A stretch of DNA of 64,000 nt from Stigmatella erecta (GCF_900111745.1 NZ_FOIJ01000009.1:1-64000); one strand, 5' to 3'. Numbered from the stretch's first letter, positions 44,921 to 54,756 are shown. The notes: generated by a model from the sequence alone, not told the origin. Translations and numbers: made by a program.

Positions 44921-46681
44921 TTACTCGCCCAGCGCGGAGTAGTTCACGAGGGTGTAGCGGTACTTCTGCTGGGCGCGCATCCGGGTGGCCAGGACGCCGT
45001 GGACGGCCTCGTCCCAGCGGGTGTACCGCTCGATGAAGCGGTCCGAGGCGGGCTTGTCTCCCGCGCGCTGAAGGGCGAGCACCTCGCGCAGGAGGCTGCC
45101 CACCACCTCGGGGTACTTCTCGTAGTGGATGTGGAGCCCGTCCGGACGCAGCTCCAGCAGGCCCTGGTCGAGGAAGTAGTTGAGCTGCATGAGCTGCATC
45201 GTCTGGTAGGGCTGGTCCCGCCGGGGGCGGACCACCTGCAGCACGCGCAGGATGCCGCTGGCATACAGCTCGCGCAGCGTGGTGTCGTCGTAGAAGCCCC
45301 GCTCGCGCAGCTGCTTGCCGATGTACAGCGAGACGAGGTCCGACTTCATCTCCTCCAGGGCGCTCGAGTTCTCCTCCAGGGCATCGCTGTTCACCGAGCG
45401 GCCCTTCACGTCCTGGTCCACCCCCAGGTAGTGGCCCACCTCGTGCCAGAGCGTGCGGTTGAAGCCACCGCTGGGGCCCAGGTGTGCCCGGAAGGGCTCC
45501 GCCACCACCGCCTCCCAGACGGTGCGCCCGTTCGAGAACAGGTTCGGGTTCTTCATGATGTTCGAGCGCAGCAGGATGGTCCGGCCGTAGCGGCGGGCGT
45601 GCAGCGGCTCATTGGGGAGGATGGTGGCCGTGTTGGTGCTGCGGGCCTGGGCGAAGTCGGCCACGACGTTGTAGACGCCCACGGGGATGTCCGAGCTCAC
45701 CGTCTTGTGAGGTGTGTAGGGCAGGCTGTCCTCCAGGGCCTGGAGCCCCTGAAGCCCCTTCTCCAGCTTCGCCGTCGCGGCATCGTCCCGGATGAGCACA
45801 CTCAGCGAGTAGAACGTCTTCGCGCCGAAGAGTTCGTCGTCGTAGACCTCGTAGGAGCCAATCTGCGCGTTGAGCCGCCGGAACCGGCCCCGGACCCAAG
45901 AGGCATCCCCGGACTCGTAGTCATTGGAGAGCAGATCCCGGGCGCGGTTGCGCAGGTACCCGGCGAACTCGGCATCCTCCGCCTCCACGGCGCTGGCGGC
46001 GTCCCACAAGAGCCCGTGGGCCTTCACCATGCGCGGGGCATAGGCGACGGCGTAGGGGACGGCATAGAGCAGGGCCGGGTCCGGCTTCTTGGCCAGGGCC
46101 CGCAGCGTCTCGCTCAGGCCCGGATGGAGCCCCGCGATGACCGGATAGCGCTCCAGCGTCCCCAGGTCCTGCCGCAGCGAGGTGGCATCCGCCCGGCGGA
46201 CGGCGGTGCGGGGGGCCAGCAGCGAGGCCTGAAGGGACGGGTGTTTCTCCAGGACGGCCTGGACCTGGGCCTTGGTGATGCCCCAGGGGTAGACGTTCTT
46301 GCCGGGAACCACCGGGTCCGCGGCGAGGAAGGGCATCCGCTCGTTCTGGAGCGTGTTGGCGATGGGCCCCTGGAAGAGGCGGTAGAGCGTCCGCTGCTGC
46401 TCGGCGAGCGGGGTCTTCTGGGCGTCGAGCTTCTGGCGGAGCTCGAGGGCCTTGGGATGCCGCGACTCCTCGTAGAGATCCTGGAAGATCGCGCCCACTT
46501 CCAGGAGCTTGGCGAGGGCTGCGCGCTCCCCGGCGGAGAGCGGGGACAGGTCCGTGTCCAGCCGGATGGTCTGCGTCTTCTCCAGGATTTCGCGGGTGTG
46601 GTTCTCGGTCCAGGCGGAGGGGGGGGCGGCCTCGGGAGAGGTGGAGAGCATGAGCACCAGGGCAGCGGCTGCGCGGTTCAT
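44921..46681 (-). CDS. M49-like zinc metallopeptidase
   Basis: 586 residues with a short signal-like N-terminus. The zinc site is HEVGH (His 413, Glu 414, His 417), followed at 443-448 by EEMKSD, the second motif typical of DPP III-like M49 enzymes, where HEXXGH is followed by an EExKAD-type site. The N-terminal half is mostly helical. Typical bacterial homologues are annotated as Zn-dependent hydrolases or dipeptidyl peptidases. It stands alone on this strand, next to the remnant ArsR. Confidence 0.78.
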   Translation of the reverse strand: MNRAAAALVLMLSTSPEAAPPSAWTENHTREILEKTQTIRLDTDLSPLSAGERAALAKLLEVGAIFQDLYEESRHPKALELRQKLDAQKTPLAEQQRTLYRLFQGPIANTLQNERMPFLAADPVVPGKNVYPWGITKAQVQAVLEKHPSLQASLLAPRTAVRRADATSLRQDLGTLERYPVIAGLHPGLSETLRALAKKPDPALLYAVPYAVAYAPRMVKAHGLLWDAASAVEAEDAEFAGYLRNRARDLLSNDYESGDASWVRGRFRRLNAQIGSYEVYDDELFGAKTFYSLSVLIRDDAATAKLEKGLQGLQALEDSLPYTPHKTVSSDIPVGVYNVVADFAQARSTNTATILPNEPLHARRYGRTILLRSNIMKNPNLFSNGRTVWEAVVAEPFRAHLGPSGGFNRTLWHEVGHYLGVDQDVKGRSVNSDALEENSSALEEMKSDLVSLYIGKQLRERGFYDDTTLRELYASGILRVLQVVRPRRDQPYQTMQLMQLNYFLDQGLLELRPDGLHIHYEKYPEVVGSLLREVLALQRAGDKPASDRFIERYTRWDEAVHGVLATRMRAQQKYRYTLVNYSALGE

Positions 46682-46724
46682 TCCCTGGAGCGTAGCCCGG
46701 TCTTGCTGCTAAAGCCGCAGCCCC

Positions 46725-48989
46725 ATGACGCTCTCGTCCGGACGGGGACTGTTGTTAGGCGCGGTGCTCCTCGGTGCCCTGCTGGGTTTGTCGTGGCTCC
46801 GGGGCCAGCCCCCCGCCGTGCGAAGCGCTGAAGCGGCTCCGGACGGCTTCTCCGTGAACCAGGCCCTGGAGGTGCGCGGCCGGCTGATGGAGGGGATGGG
46901 GCCGCACCGCGTGGGACAACCGGCCCTGCGGGTGCTTCGCGACCGCCTGCTGGGCGAGTTCCAGAAGCTGGGCCTGTCGCCGCAGGTGCAGTCCACCTTC
47001 GCCTGCTCGGATTACGGCACCTGCGCGACGGTGGAGAACCTCCTGGTCCGGTTTCCGGGCCGGGGTCCCCGGGCCGAGGGGCGCCAGGCGGTCATGCTCG
47101 CGGTGCACTATGACTCGGTGGGCGCGGGGCCGGGCGTGTCCGATGACGCCAATGGCACGGCGGTGGTTCTGGAGGTCGCCCGCCACCTGAAGTCCGAGCC
47201 CGCCCGCCGCAACGACATCCTCCTGCTCATCACCGACGGCGAGGAGTACGGGCTGCTCGGGGCCCACGCTTTCACGAGGCATCCCTGGGCCAACGATGTG
47301 GCCGCCGTCGTCAACGTGGAGGCCCGCGGCAGCTCGGGCTTGAGCCACATGTTCGAGACCGGCCCGAACAATGCCCGGCTCGTCGGGTTCTACGCGGAGC
47401 ACACCGCGCGGCCCTCGACGAACTCCCTGGCCTATGCCGTCTACAAGCGCATGCCCAACGACACGGATTTCACCGTGTTCAAGGCTGCCCAGATGACCGG
47501 GCTGGGCATCGCCAACATCGACGGAGTGGTGCACTACCACACCCCCTATGATGACCTGGCGCATTCGGATCCGAGGACCCTGCAGCACCATGGGGATGTG
47601 GCCCTGGGGTTGATCCGTGCGATGGCGGAAGAGGACTTCTCCCAGCCGCCACCGGGGGATGCCGCGTTCGTGGACTTCCTGGGCCTGTTCGTCCTCCACT
47701 GGCCCGTGGGGTGGACCCCCGGCATCGCCTTGCTGGGGCTGGGGCTCATCCTCGCGGGGGCCTACCGGTGGGCCCGCGAGGAGCCGTTCACGCCGCGGCA
47801 GCTGGGCTGGGCGAGCCTGGGCTGGTGGGGGCTGCTGCTGTTGTGCGCCGGGGTGGGCTTTGCCTACTTCAAGCTCCTGAGCACGAGCGGGGCGGCCCCC
47901 GTGTCGTGGATCGCCCATCCCGGCCCCGCGCTCGCCGCGCTGGGGCTGCTCTGGGTCTCGGTCTTCTGGCTGTTCTGTGCGCTCACTGCCCGCAGGACGA
48001 CGGGCACGGCCCGGTGGACCGCGGTGTGGGGCTGGTGGGGACTGCTGACGGTGGGGCTCTCGTTCGCCTTTCCCGATGCCATCCCCTCGCTGCTGATCCC
48101 GGTTCCCCTCGTGGGACTTGCCGCGGTGCTCGCGCCCCGGGGCGGGGGCCGCGTGGCGGGGGTGGCGCTGGGCACCGCCCTGGCGGGCTGCCTGCTGTTC
48201 CCGCTGGTGTTCTTCCTGATGAGCACCCTGGGGCTGCCCTCGCTGCCCCTGGTGGGTGTGTTGCTGGGGCTGGTGCTGGCCAGCCTCCTGCCCCTGTCAC
48301 CCGCCCGGTGGCCCCTGGGCTGGCGGCTTCCCGGGGTCTGTGTGGCAGGCGCCGGGGTGCTCTCGCTGTGGGCCCTTCGCCTCTCGCCTTACTCGGAGCA
48401 AGCCCCCCAGCGGCTGAACATCGTCTACCGGTTCGATCAGGACCGGCAGTCGAGCCGCTGGGCCCTGGAGGGCGATCTGAGCCGGGTGCCCGGACCGCTC
48501 GCCGAGTTCCAGCAGGGCGCTCGGGAAGTGACCGTGCCGTGGGAGACGAAGCCCTCGTTTCTCCTGCCCGCGGAGTCCATCGGGTTGACCGCGCCCGAGC
48601 TGGATCCCCTGTTGGTGGAGACCGCCGGCCCGGGACGCACCCTCCAGCTGAGGCTTCGCTCGACGCGGGGGGCGTCCTTCGTGAACGTGGCGTTTTCTCC
48701 GAAAGCCCGCCTCACCTCGGTGCGGGTGAATGGGCAGACCCTGCCCGCGCAGAAGGAGCGGATCCGCAATCGCTACGGACAATGGCGGGTCATCTCCTGC
48801 GTGACCGATGTGCCCCAGGGGTGTGTCGTGGAGCTGTCCCAGGAGGGCAGCGAGCCCATCGAGGCGTTTCTCTATGATGAGTCCCCGGGCATCCCGCCAG
48901 GCCGGTTCTCTCGCCGCGCGGAGTGGAAGGACTTCGTGCCGAGCCAGAATGGGGATGTCACGGTCGCCTCGCGCTCGTTGAAGATCTAG
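46725..48989 (+). CDS. M28-family membrane metallopeptidase
   Basis: 754 residues. A signal anchor (about 7-25) is followed by the M28 domain with its five zinc ligands visible: MLAVHYDSV (His), GVSDDANGTAV (Asp), TDGEEYGLLGA (Glu), VNVEARGSSG (Glu) and VHYHTPYDDLAH (His). From about 330 to 560 there are seven or eight hydrophobic helices, then a 180-residue exported beta domain. The layout resembles yeast Pff1/ERMP1-type aminopeptidases, with the catalytic domain outside the membrane. The DUF3616 gene follows 13 bases later, in the same transcript. Confidence 0.88.
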   Translation: MTLSSGRGLLLGAVLLGALLGLSWLRGQPPAVRSAEAAPDGFSVNQALEVRGRLMEGMGPHRVGQPALRVLRDRLLGEFQKLGLSPQVQSTFACSDYGTCATVENLLVRFPGRGPRAEGRQAVMLAVHYDSVGAGPGVSDDANGTAVVLEVARHLKSEPARRNDILLLITDGEEYGLLGAHAFTRHPWANDVAAVVNVEARGSSGLSHMFETGPNNARLVGFYAEHTARPSTNSLAYAVYKRMPNDTDFTVFKAAQMTGLGIANIDGVVHYHTPYDDLAHSDPRTLQHHGDVALGLIRAMAEEDFSQPPPGDAAFVDFLGLFVLHWPVGWTPGIALLGLGLILAGAYRWAREEPFTPRQLGWASLGWWGLLLLCAGVGFAYFKLLSTSGAAPVSWIAHPGPALAALGLLWVSVFWLFCALTARRTTGTARWTAVWGWWGLLTVGLSFAFPDAIPSLLIPVPLVGLAAVLAPRGGGRVAGVALGTALAGCLLFPLVFFLMSTLGLPSLPLVGVLLGLVLASLLPLSPARWPLGWRLPGVCVAGAGVLSLWALRLSPYSEQAPQRLNIVYRFDQDRQSSRWALEGDLSRVPGPLAEFQQGAREVTVPWETKPSFLLPAESIGLTAPELDPLLVETAGPGRTLQLRLRSTRGASFVNVAFSPKARLTSVRVNGQTLPAQKERIRNRYGQWRVISCVTDVPQGCVVELSQEGSEPIEAFLYDESPGIPPGRFSRRAEWKDFVPSQNGDVTVASRSLKI

Positions 48990-49002
48990 TACGCTCGGCC
49001 GC

Positions 49003-50007
49003 ATGTTCCTGACGATGTTCACGGTGACGGCGGCCCTCGCCACGGCCTCTGGAGAGGGAGCGCCTTCCAGCAAGACCTTGACGTTCGAGGGCGCGTGCGA
49101 TGCCTCCGGGGCCGTGGTGCTGGGCAAGGACTTGTTCATCGTGGGGGACGATGAGGACAACATGCTCCGCGTCTACGACAGCCGGCCGGGAGGGCGGCCC
49201 GTCCACGCGGCCGATGTGTCCAAGGCCCTGAGGATTGCGTCCGGCAAGAATCCGAGCCCCGAGACGGACATCGAGGCCGCCACGGACATTCCTCCGCTCG
49301 CCTTCTGGTTGACCTCCCACGGCCGGAAGAGCTCCGGGAAGCAGGACCCCAACCGCTTCCGGTTCTTCGCGACCCGCGCCTCACCGGATGGGCAGTCGCT
49401 CCAGCTGGAAGGCAAGCCCTACACGCGGTTGCTGGAGGACCTCCTCGCCGCGCCTCAGCTCAAGGGGTTCGGGCTCGCTTCGGCCGCGCAGCGCGCGCCG
49501 AAAGAGCCGGGAGGCTTCAACATCGAGGGGATGACGGCGATGGAGGATGGAACGTCCCTCCTGATTGGCTTCCGGAACCCCATTCCGGAGGGCAAGGCCA
49601 TCACCATCGCCCTCTTGAATCCCGTCGAGATGGTGAAGGGGAGCCCCGCCCGCCTGGGCGAGGCCCGGCTGCTGGACCTGGAGGGACTGGGCATCCGCTC
49701 CATCTCCCGGTGGCGGGGGCAGTACCTCTTCATCGCGGGCTCCTCCTCCTCGGAGGGCACCTCGCGCTTGTTCACCTGGGACGGGAAGGCCGGGACGCCC
49801 ACGCGGGTGGAGAGCGCCGACTTCACCGGCCTCAACCCCGAGGCCTTCGTCACGTTCGAGGACAAGGAGGAGATCCTCATCCTCAGCGATGATGGAACGC
49901 GTCTGATCGACGGTACCGAGTGCAAGCGGCTCAAGGACCCCGCGAAGAAGCAGTTCCGCGGCTTCTGGCTCCGCGTGCCGCAGGCTGCCCCGCCCCGGGA
50001 CGGTTAG
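49003..50007 (+). CDS. DUF3616 exported protein
   Basis: 334 residues with a short hydrophobic signal (MFLTMFTVTAALATASG). The body has beta-propeller-like strands: EGACDASGAVVLGKDLFIVGDDEDNMLRVYDSR, FNIEGMTAMEDGTSLLIGFRNP and RWRGQYLFIAGSSSSEGTSRLFTWDG, in line with DUF3616. The role is unknown, perhaps sensing or binding. It is in an operon with the M28 peptidase and overlaps the convergent DUF2845 gene by 4 bases at the stops. Confidence 0.72.
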   Translation: MFLTMFTVTAALATASGEGAPSSKTLTFEGACDASGAVVLGKDLFIVGDDEDNMLRVYDSRPGGRPVHAADVSKALRIASGKNPSPETDIEAATDIPPLAFWLTSHGRKSSGKQDPNRFRFFATRASPDGQSLQLEGKPYTRLLEDLLAAPQLKGFGLASAAQRAPKEPGGFNIEGMTAMEDGTSLLIGFRNPIPEGKAITIALLNPVEMVKGSPARLGEARLLDLEGLGIRSISRWRGQYLFIAGSSSSEGTSRLFTWDGKAGTPTRVESADFTGLNPEAFVTFEDKEEILILSDDGTRLIDGTECKRLKDPAKKQFRGFWLRVPQAAPPRDG

Positions 50008-50336
50008 TAGCCGTGGCGGGTGCTCTGGACGCTCACGAGCTTGCCGTCCTCGAACGTCACCACCTGCATCAGCCGGTTGGTGCCGAAGTTGTACGTCCAG
50101 TCCTCGAAGGTCTTGTAGACGATCTCCTTGGTGGATTCGTTCTTGCCGGTCCGGGTCTTGTTCTCCTGGGCCACGCTGCGGGTGTCCTTGGAGGCCGGTT
50201 CGCCGCACCGTGCCAGCACCTCGTCCCGGGTCGCACCGTCCGAGACGATGTGGGTGCCACACCGGAGCGAGGCGGCGTGGCTGGGCGGGGCGAGGAGGCA
50301 GAGCGCTACGGGGAGGGCCATCACGAGGGAACGCAT
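50004..50336 (-). CDS. DUF2845 periplasmic protein
   Basis: 110 residues from ATG 50336 (a start at 50402 would add residues before the signal). A signal peptide (MRSLVMALPVALCLLAPPSHA) precedes SLRCGTHIVSDGATRDEVLARCGEPASKD, then EDWTYNFGTNRLMQVVTFEDGKLVSVQSTRHGY, the DUF2845 signature with two cysteines. It resembles the SmpA/OmlA-like small domains that assist outer-membrane assembly. Function not established. Confidence 0.8.
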   Translation of the reverse strand: MRSLVMALPVALCLLAPPSHAASLRCGTHIVSDGATRDEVLARCGEPASKDTRSVAQENKTRTGKNESTKEIVYKTFEDWTYNFGTNRLMQVVTFEDGKLVSVQSTRHGY

Positions 50337-50409
50337 CCGAGGAACTCCGTGGAAAAAGCAGAAGGGTGAGGGGGCAGACGTCAGGCGCCCCCGCTTATTC
50401 AAGCGCGCA

Positions 50410-53145
50410 TCACATCAGGACTTTGACGGCCCGTACCATCTCTTCGGTGGGGTCCGGGCCGGCGATGATGTCGAAGCCCAGCTTCTTGCAGACGCGCTGC
50501 ATGGGGCGGTTGCGCGACAGGATGTCCGCGACGATGCGCTCCAGACCCCACTCGCGGCCAATGTCCACGAGCCGCTGGAGCATCTCCGAGCCCAGCCCCT
50601 GGTACTGCATCCGGTCGCTGATGAGCATGGCGAACTCCCCATCCCCGGTGCCCTGCAGGCGCGTCAACCGGCCCACGCCGACGATTTCATCCCCTTCGGG
50701 CGCGGGGTGGATGGCCAGCAGGGCGATCTCCCGCGCGTAGTCGATGAAGCAGATGCGTGCCAGCCGCTCGTGGGCCACGCGCTGGTCCAGCCGCATCATC
50801 CCCGCGTAGCGCATGAAGACGCTCTGCTCCGAGAGGGCGCGATGGAAGGCCTCCATCTTGGGCTCGTCCTCCGGGCGGATGGGCCGGACGATGAGCTCCG
50901 TGCCGTCCTTCGTGCGCAGCCGTCCCTCGTACTGGGAGGGGTAGGGGTGAATGGCCAGCGGGGGCAGCTCGGACTCCTGCACCCCGGGCTCATGCAGCAC
51001 CACCCGCGCGTCCAGGGCGACCGGCTGTCCGGCCGAGGCCAGCAGGGGGTTGATCTCCACCTCCTTGAGGAGGCGCTGCTCCACCACGAGCTTGCTGAAG
51101 CGGACCAGCAGGGTTTCCAGCGCGGCCATGTTCACCGGCGGGCGCCCCCGGACGCCTTGCAGGGCCTTGTAGATGAGCGTGCGCTCCATCAGCCGCCGCG
51201 CCAGGGTGGTGTTCAGCGGCGGCAGGCCCAGCGCCCGGTCCTGGAACACCTCCACCAGGATGCCGCCCGCCCCGAAGAGCAGCACGGGGCCGAACTGCGC
51301 ATCCAGGCTGCTGCCGACGATGAGCTCGTACCCGTCCAGCCGGACCATGGGCTGCACCGTCACGCCGTGGAAGGCCCCGGCCTGGCCCCGCTCGGTCAGC
51401 GTCCGCTGGATGCCGGAGAACGCCTCGCGGACCTGCTCCGCGCTCGCCAGGTTCAGCCGCACGCCGCCCACGTCCGTCTTGTGCGTGATGGTGCGCGAGT
51501 GGAGCTTCACCACCACCGGGAAGCCCAGGGCTTCGGCTTGGGCCACGGCCTCGTCCTCCGTGGCCGCCAGCCGCGTCTCCACCGAGGGGATGCCATACGC
51601 GGCCAGCAATTGCTTGGACTCGTACTCCGTGAGCAGCGTCCGTCCGTCCGCTCGCGCCGCGTCGATGAGCGTCCGGACCCGCTCGCGGGCGTTGCCCGTG
51701 GGCTCTTCCGCCAGCGTGGGCGTCTCGTACAGGGCGCTGAGGTAATAGCTGTAGCGCCACATGTAATTGAAGATGCGGGCAGCCGTGTCGGGATAGCCGA
51801 ACGTGGGGATGCCCGCGTCGTTGAGGATGCGCTCGCCCGCGGCGACCTCCGAGCCGCCCATCCAGCTGGCGAGGACCGGCTTGCCCAGCCGGGCATAGGG
51901 TTTGAGCCGGTCCGCCGTCTGCGTGGGCTCCGTCATGTCCTGCGGGGTGAGGATGACGAGCAGCCCGTCGCTGTTCTCGTCCGCGCCGGCCACCTCCAGC
52001 GCCTTCGCGTACCGCTCGGGATCCGCGTCTCCCAGGATGTCCACGGGGTTGCCGTGGCTCCACTGCGGTGGCAGCAAGCCATTGAGGGCCGAGAGCGTCT
52101 TCTCCGAGGGTTTGGCCAGCTCGCCCCCGCCGGAGACGAGCGCATCCGTGGCCAGCACCCCCGGGCCGCCCGCGTTGGTGACGATGCTGAGCCGCCGGCC
52201 CTCGGGGCGGGGCTGCTTGGCCAGGACTTCGGCCATGTAGAAGAGGTCCGCGATGCTGTCCACGCGCAGCACGCCCGCGCGGCGGAAGGCGGCGGTCAGC
52301 ACCTCGTCGCTGCCCGCGAGCGTGCCGGTGTGGGACGCGGCGGCCTTGGCGGCCTGCTCGGTCCGGCCCGCCTTGATGACGATGATGGGCTTCTGGAGCG
52401 CCACCTCGCGGGCCGCCGAGAGGAACGCGCGCGCGTCGCCGATGGACTCCATGTAGAGCAGGATGCTGCGGGTGCGCGGATCATTGCCCAGGTAGTCGAT
52501 GAGGTCTCCCCAGCCCACGTCGAGCATGGAGCCCAGGGAGACGAAGGCGCTGAAGCCCACCGTCTCGCGCTGGCTCCAGTCCAGGATGGCCGTCAGCAGG
52601 GCGCCGCTCTGGCTGATGAAGGCCACGTTGCCAGGCCGGGCCATGGCGCCCGCGAAGGTGGCGTTGAGGCCGGTGGTAGGCCGCATCAATCCCAGGCAGT
52701 TGGGGCCGATGATGCGCATGCGCCCCCGCCGGGCCTCGCGCAGCACTTCCTGCTCCAGCAGCGCCCCCTCCACGCCCGTTTCCTTGAAGCCGGCGGAGAT
52801 GATGATGGCGCCTTTGACGCCAGCCTCGGCGCACTCCCGGATGACGCCCGGCACCGTGGGCGCCGGGGTGACGATGACGGCCAGATCCACCGGCTCGGGG
52901 ATGGCGGAGATGGACGGCCAGGTCCGGATGCCCAGGACATTGCTGCGCTTCGGATTGACCGGGTACACGGTCCCGCCGAAAGGGTTGCTGATGAGGTTCC
53001 ACAGCAAGGTGCGCCCCACGCTGCCCTGGCGCTCGCTGGCGCCAATGACGGCCACGCTTCGGGGCGCGAAGAGGGCATCGAGCGGATGACGGGCCTGCTG
53101 GTGCAGCAGGTCGTACGTGGGCTCTACGGGCGGGCGGGCGGACAT
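50410..53145 (-). CDS. NDP-forming acyl-CoA synthetase fused to GNAT acetyltransferase
   Basis: 911 residues. The N-terminal CoA-binding domain has [37 protein letters not shown] CoA-ligase domain has [11 protein letters not shown]...IGPNCLGLM and the phospho-His loop [20 protein letters not shown]. An ATP-grasp domain follows ([17 protein letters not shown]...[23 protein letters not shown]...[39 protein letters not shown]). The last ~150 residues are a GNAT fold ([31 protein letters not shown]). The layout matches the Pat/PatZ-type protein lysine acetyltransferases. In most of those the ligase part is catalytically dead and senses acetyl-CoA; here the His loop is present. Confidence 0.9.
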   Translation of the reverse strand: MSARPPVEPTYDLLHQQARHPLDALFAPRSVAVIGASERQGSVGRTLLWNLISNPFGGTVYPVNPKRSNVLGIRTWPSISAIPEPVDLAVIVTPAPTVPGVIRECAEAGVKGAIIISAGFKETGVEGALLEQEVLREARRGRMRIIGPNCLGLMRPTTGLNATFAGAMARPGNVAFISQSGALLTAILDWSQRETVGFSAFVSLGSMLDVGWGDLIDYLGNDPRTRSILLYMESIGDARAFLSAAREVALQKPIIVIKAGRTEQAAKAAASHTGTLAGSDEVLTAAFRRAGVLRVDSIADLFYMAEVLAKQPRPEGRRLSIVTNAGGPGVLATDALVSGGGELAKPSEKTLSALNGLLPPQWSHGNPVDILGDADPERYAKALEVAGADENSDGLLVILTPQDMTEPTQTADRLKPYARLGKPVLASWMGGSEVAAGERILNDAGIPTFGYPDTAARIFNYMWRYSYYLSALYETPTLAEEPTGNARERVRTLIDAARADGRTLLTEYESKQLLAAYGIPSVETRLAATEDEAVAQAEALGFPVVVKLHSRTITHKTDVGGVRLNLASAEQVREAFSGIQRTLTERGQAGAFHGVTVQPMVRLDGYELIVGSSLDAQFGPVLLFGAGGILVEVFQDRALGLPPLNTTLARRLMERTLIYKALQGVRGRPPVNMAALETLLVRFSKLVVEQRLLKEVEINPLLASAGQPVALDARVVLHEPGVQESELPPLAIHPYPSQYEGRLRTKDGTELIVRPIRPEDEPKMEAFHRALSEQSVFMRYAGMMRLDQRVAHERLARICFIDYAREIALLAIHPAPEGDEIVGVGRLTRLQGTGDGEFAMLISDRMQYQGLGSEMLQRLVDIGREWGLERIVADILSRNRPMQRVCKKLGFDIIAGPDPTEEMVRAVKVLM

Positions 53146-53205
53146 GGCAGTGCTGTACCACGGCGGCTCAGGCCCTGGCCGCCCTCTCCGCCGTCCCCAG
53201 GTGCG

Positions 53206-53526
53206 CTATTCCGGCGCGGGTAAAAGGAAGTAATAGCGAGGGGCGGGAGGAGAGAGGAAGCGCGGGTTGTCCGCGGGCGGTTGCAAGAGGCTGTAGCTGC
53301 CCGCCAGGGGTTGCTGGAGTTGATAGCTGCCCGCCAGGGGTTGCTGGAGTTGATAGCTGCCCGCCAGGGGCTGCTGGAGCTGATAGCTGCCCGCCAGGGG
53401 CTGCTGGAGTTGATAGCTGCCCGCGAGTGGTTGTCCGGGCCCGCTGGCGCGCTGTTGTGCGGCCGCCGTCCCGGCCACCCCCCACGCCATCGCGGCGGCC
53501 ACCGTGGCCAAGAGATGCTTTCGCAT
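53206..53526 (-). CDS. Secreted protein with decapeptide repeats
   Basis: 106 residues with a signal peptide (about 1-23, ending GTAAAQ). The mature part carries five copies of a PLAGSYQLQQ-like decapeptide (the last degenerate) and a short tail, FLSPPAPRYYFLLPAPE. The 30-bp units are nearly identical in DNA, so expansion is recent. A competing antisense-side frame is also open but lacks a signal peptide. Gln/Tyr-rich repeats suggest an extended, surface-exposed or self-associating chain. Family unknown. Confidence 0.62.
   Translation of the reverse strand: MRKHLLATVAAAMAWGVAGTAAAQQRASGPGQPLAGSYQLQQPLAGSYQLQQPLAGSYQLQQPLAGSYQLQQPLAGSYSLLQPPADNPRFLSPPAPRYYFLLPAPE
53281..53430. repeat. 30-bp tandem repeat, five units
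   Basis: Units start at 53281 (diverged), 53311, 53341, 53371 and 53401. Each is about 30 bp, directly abutting, and encodes the decapeptide of the gene at 53206-53526. There are no spacers between units, so this is not a CRISPR array. Confidence 0.9.
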
Positions 53527-53780
53527 GATCCGGTCCTCCGCGGTTCAGGATGCCTTCACCTCAGATATGCGCGTGCCCGGTGCGTTCCGGGAGCGAGACC
53601 ACCTCTTGCCTCGCAGCGCCTGCCTGCTCAGGCACGGCCAGCCAAGCCGGATTCCCGCAGGGAGAAGGCAACATTCGGGCTGCACCGGGGTCCCGTGGTT
53701 TCCTTCTTTGTCTGGTCTTTTAATGCGTTCCTCAGCGGCCCTTCACCGGGGCATCCGGTCCCCATCCAGGAGCGTACACA

Positions 53781-53999
53781 ATGAAGACGTGTGACAGGCG
53801 TAACGCGCGGTTTTCGCGGGGCACCCTCCTGGGCGCGTGCGCCCTGCTCGTGGTGTGGGGAGGAGGCCCTGCCCTGGCGAAGTCCGCGCAGGGAACCCCT
53901 TCCTCTCCGGCGGACCTGTTGAATCTGCCGCTGCCCATTCCGTTGCCAATTCCCCTGCCCATTCCCCTGCCGATTCCCTTGCCGCCGTTGTTTCCGTAG
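53781..53999 (+). CDS. Small secreted protein with LPIP repeats
   Basis: 72 residues. A signal peptide (about 1-33, ending GPALA) leaves a mature peptide of about 39 residues. Its C-terminal half is LPLPIPLPIPLPIPLPIPLPPLFP, encoded by 12-bp tandem units at 53931-53978. Such a chain is a hydrophobic polyproline-like rod. The start MKTC and the upstream ACAATGAAGAC match those of the gene at 54202. Length and composition suggest a structural or antimicrobial-like peptide, unproven. Confidence 0.6.
   Translation: MKTCDRRNARFSRGTLLGACALLVVWGGGPALAKSAQGTPSSPADLLNLPLPIPLPIPLPIPLPIPLPPLFP
53931..53978 (+). repeat. 12-bp tandem units encoding LPIP
   Basis: Four units of the pattern CTGCC(C/A/G)ATTCCC with small changes, directly adjacent and in frame. 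Confidence 0.75.
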
Positions 54000-54011
54000 C
54001 GGGGGAGGGCG

Positions 54012-54055
54012 CATTCAGTGCCCGGCGGGCTGGGGGGACCGCCGGGCACTGAATG
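54012..54055. terminator. Perfect 17-bp inverted repeat between two secreted-protein genes
   Basis: CATTCAGTGCCCGGCGG (54012-54028) pairs without mismatch with 54039-54055 across a 10-base loop. It begins 13 bases after the LPIP gene. There is no T run, so if it ends transcription it does so without the usual tail; mRNA stabilising or a protein-binding site is also possible. A smaller hairpin with the same CATT core lies at about 54124-54144. Confidence 0.4.
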
Positions 54056-54201
54056 GCCCTGGGGCTGGGTTTCGGGCGCCAGACATCCTGGGCACACTCC
54101 CGCCTGTGTTGCCGCCTCATCGCTCCACGCGCATTCAATGCGTGGCGTGACGTGCCTCCTCATCCATCGAGGCGCCGGACGTCCGCGAGGAGGGCCAAAC
54201 A

Positions 54202-54756
54202 ATGAAGACATGTGTCATGGGCCGCACCCCGTCCGTGCGAAGCACGGTGGCAGGAGTTCTGGTGGCCTTCGGTCTCCTGGGAGGAGTTCCCTCGGCGCAG
54301 GCGGCGGGCGCGCTGATGGCCTGTCCCCTGGGGCTGGGCGAGATGACCTTCACCCCCGCGCTCACGGGCACGCCCCAGAATGCGAGTGTCTCCACCACCA
54401 TCAACTATGGCGTCTGCTGGGCCCGCCGCAGCTTGACGCGGACCTCGGCCACGGCCTCCTCGGAGAATGTGTTCCCGGCGGCGCTCTGCGACGCTGCGCC
54501 GTCCTTGGCTCCGGAGCGGCTCACGCTGAAGTGGGAGAATGGGGAGACGTCGGTGCTGGAACTCGTTTACGAGGGGACGGAGGTCCGGGGGATGACCACC
54601 GTCGCGACGTTCTCGGGGTCCGTGGTGGAGGGCCGGTTCCAGGGCGCGTCCGCCACCCAGGCGTGGGCCTACCCCACGCAGGATCTGGCGAATGCCTGTC
54701 TGGCCCCGGACGGCTTGGCACGGGCCTCCGCGCTGGTGAGCCTGGCCATCGAATGA
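54202..54756 (+). CDS. Secreted protein of unknown function
   Basis: 184 residues with a signal peptide (about 1-34, ending SAQAA). The mature domain has four cysteines (ACPLG, GVCWARR, ALCDAAP, NACLAPDG) and alternating hydrophobic strands (TLKWENGETSVLELVYEGTEVRGMTTVATFSGSVVEGRFQGASATQAWAY), suggesting a disulfide-bonded beta-sandwich. The MKTC start matches the small LPIP protein upstream, so the two may share a signal or regulation. No named family was recognised. Confidence 0.65.
   Translation: MKTCVMGRTPSVRSTVAGVLVAFGLLGGVPSAQAAGALMACPLGLGEMTFTPALTGTPQNASVSTTINYGVCWARRSLTRTSATASSENVFPAALCDAAPSLAPERLTLKWENGETSVLELVYEGTEVRGMTTVATFSGSVVEGRFQGASATQAWAYPTQDLANACLAPDGLARASALVSLAIE

Noticed and set aside
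53281-53430. Possible CRISPR array
   Set aside because: The 30-bp units abut without spacers, lie inside an ORF with a signal peptide, and no cas genes are present.
53168-53485. Alternative frame through the decapeptide repeats
   Set aside because: It has no signal peptide and its start lies inside the repeat gene; the frame starting at 53526 has a clear signal peptide.
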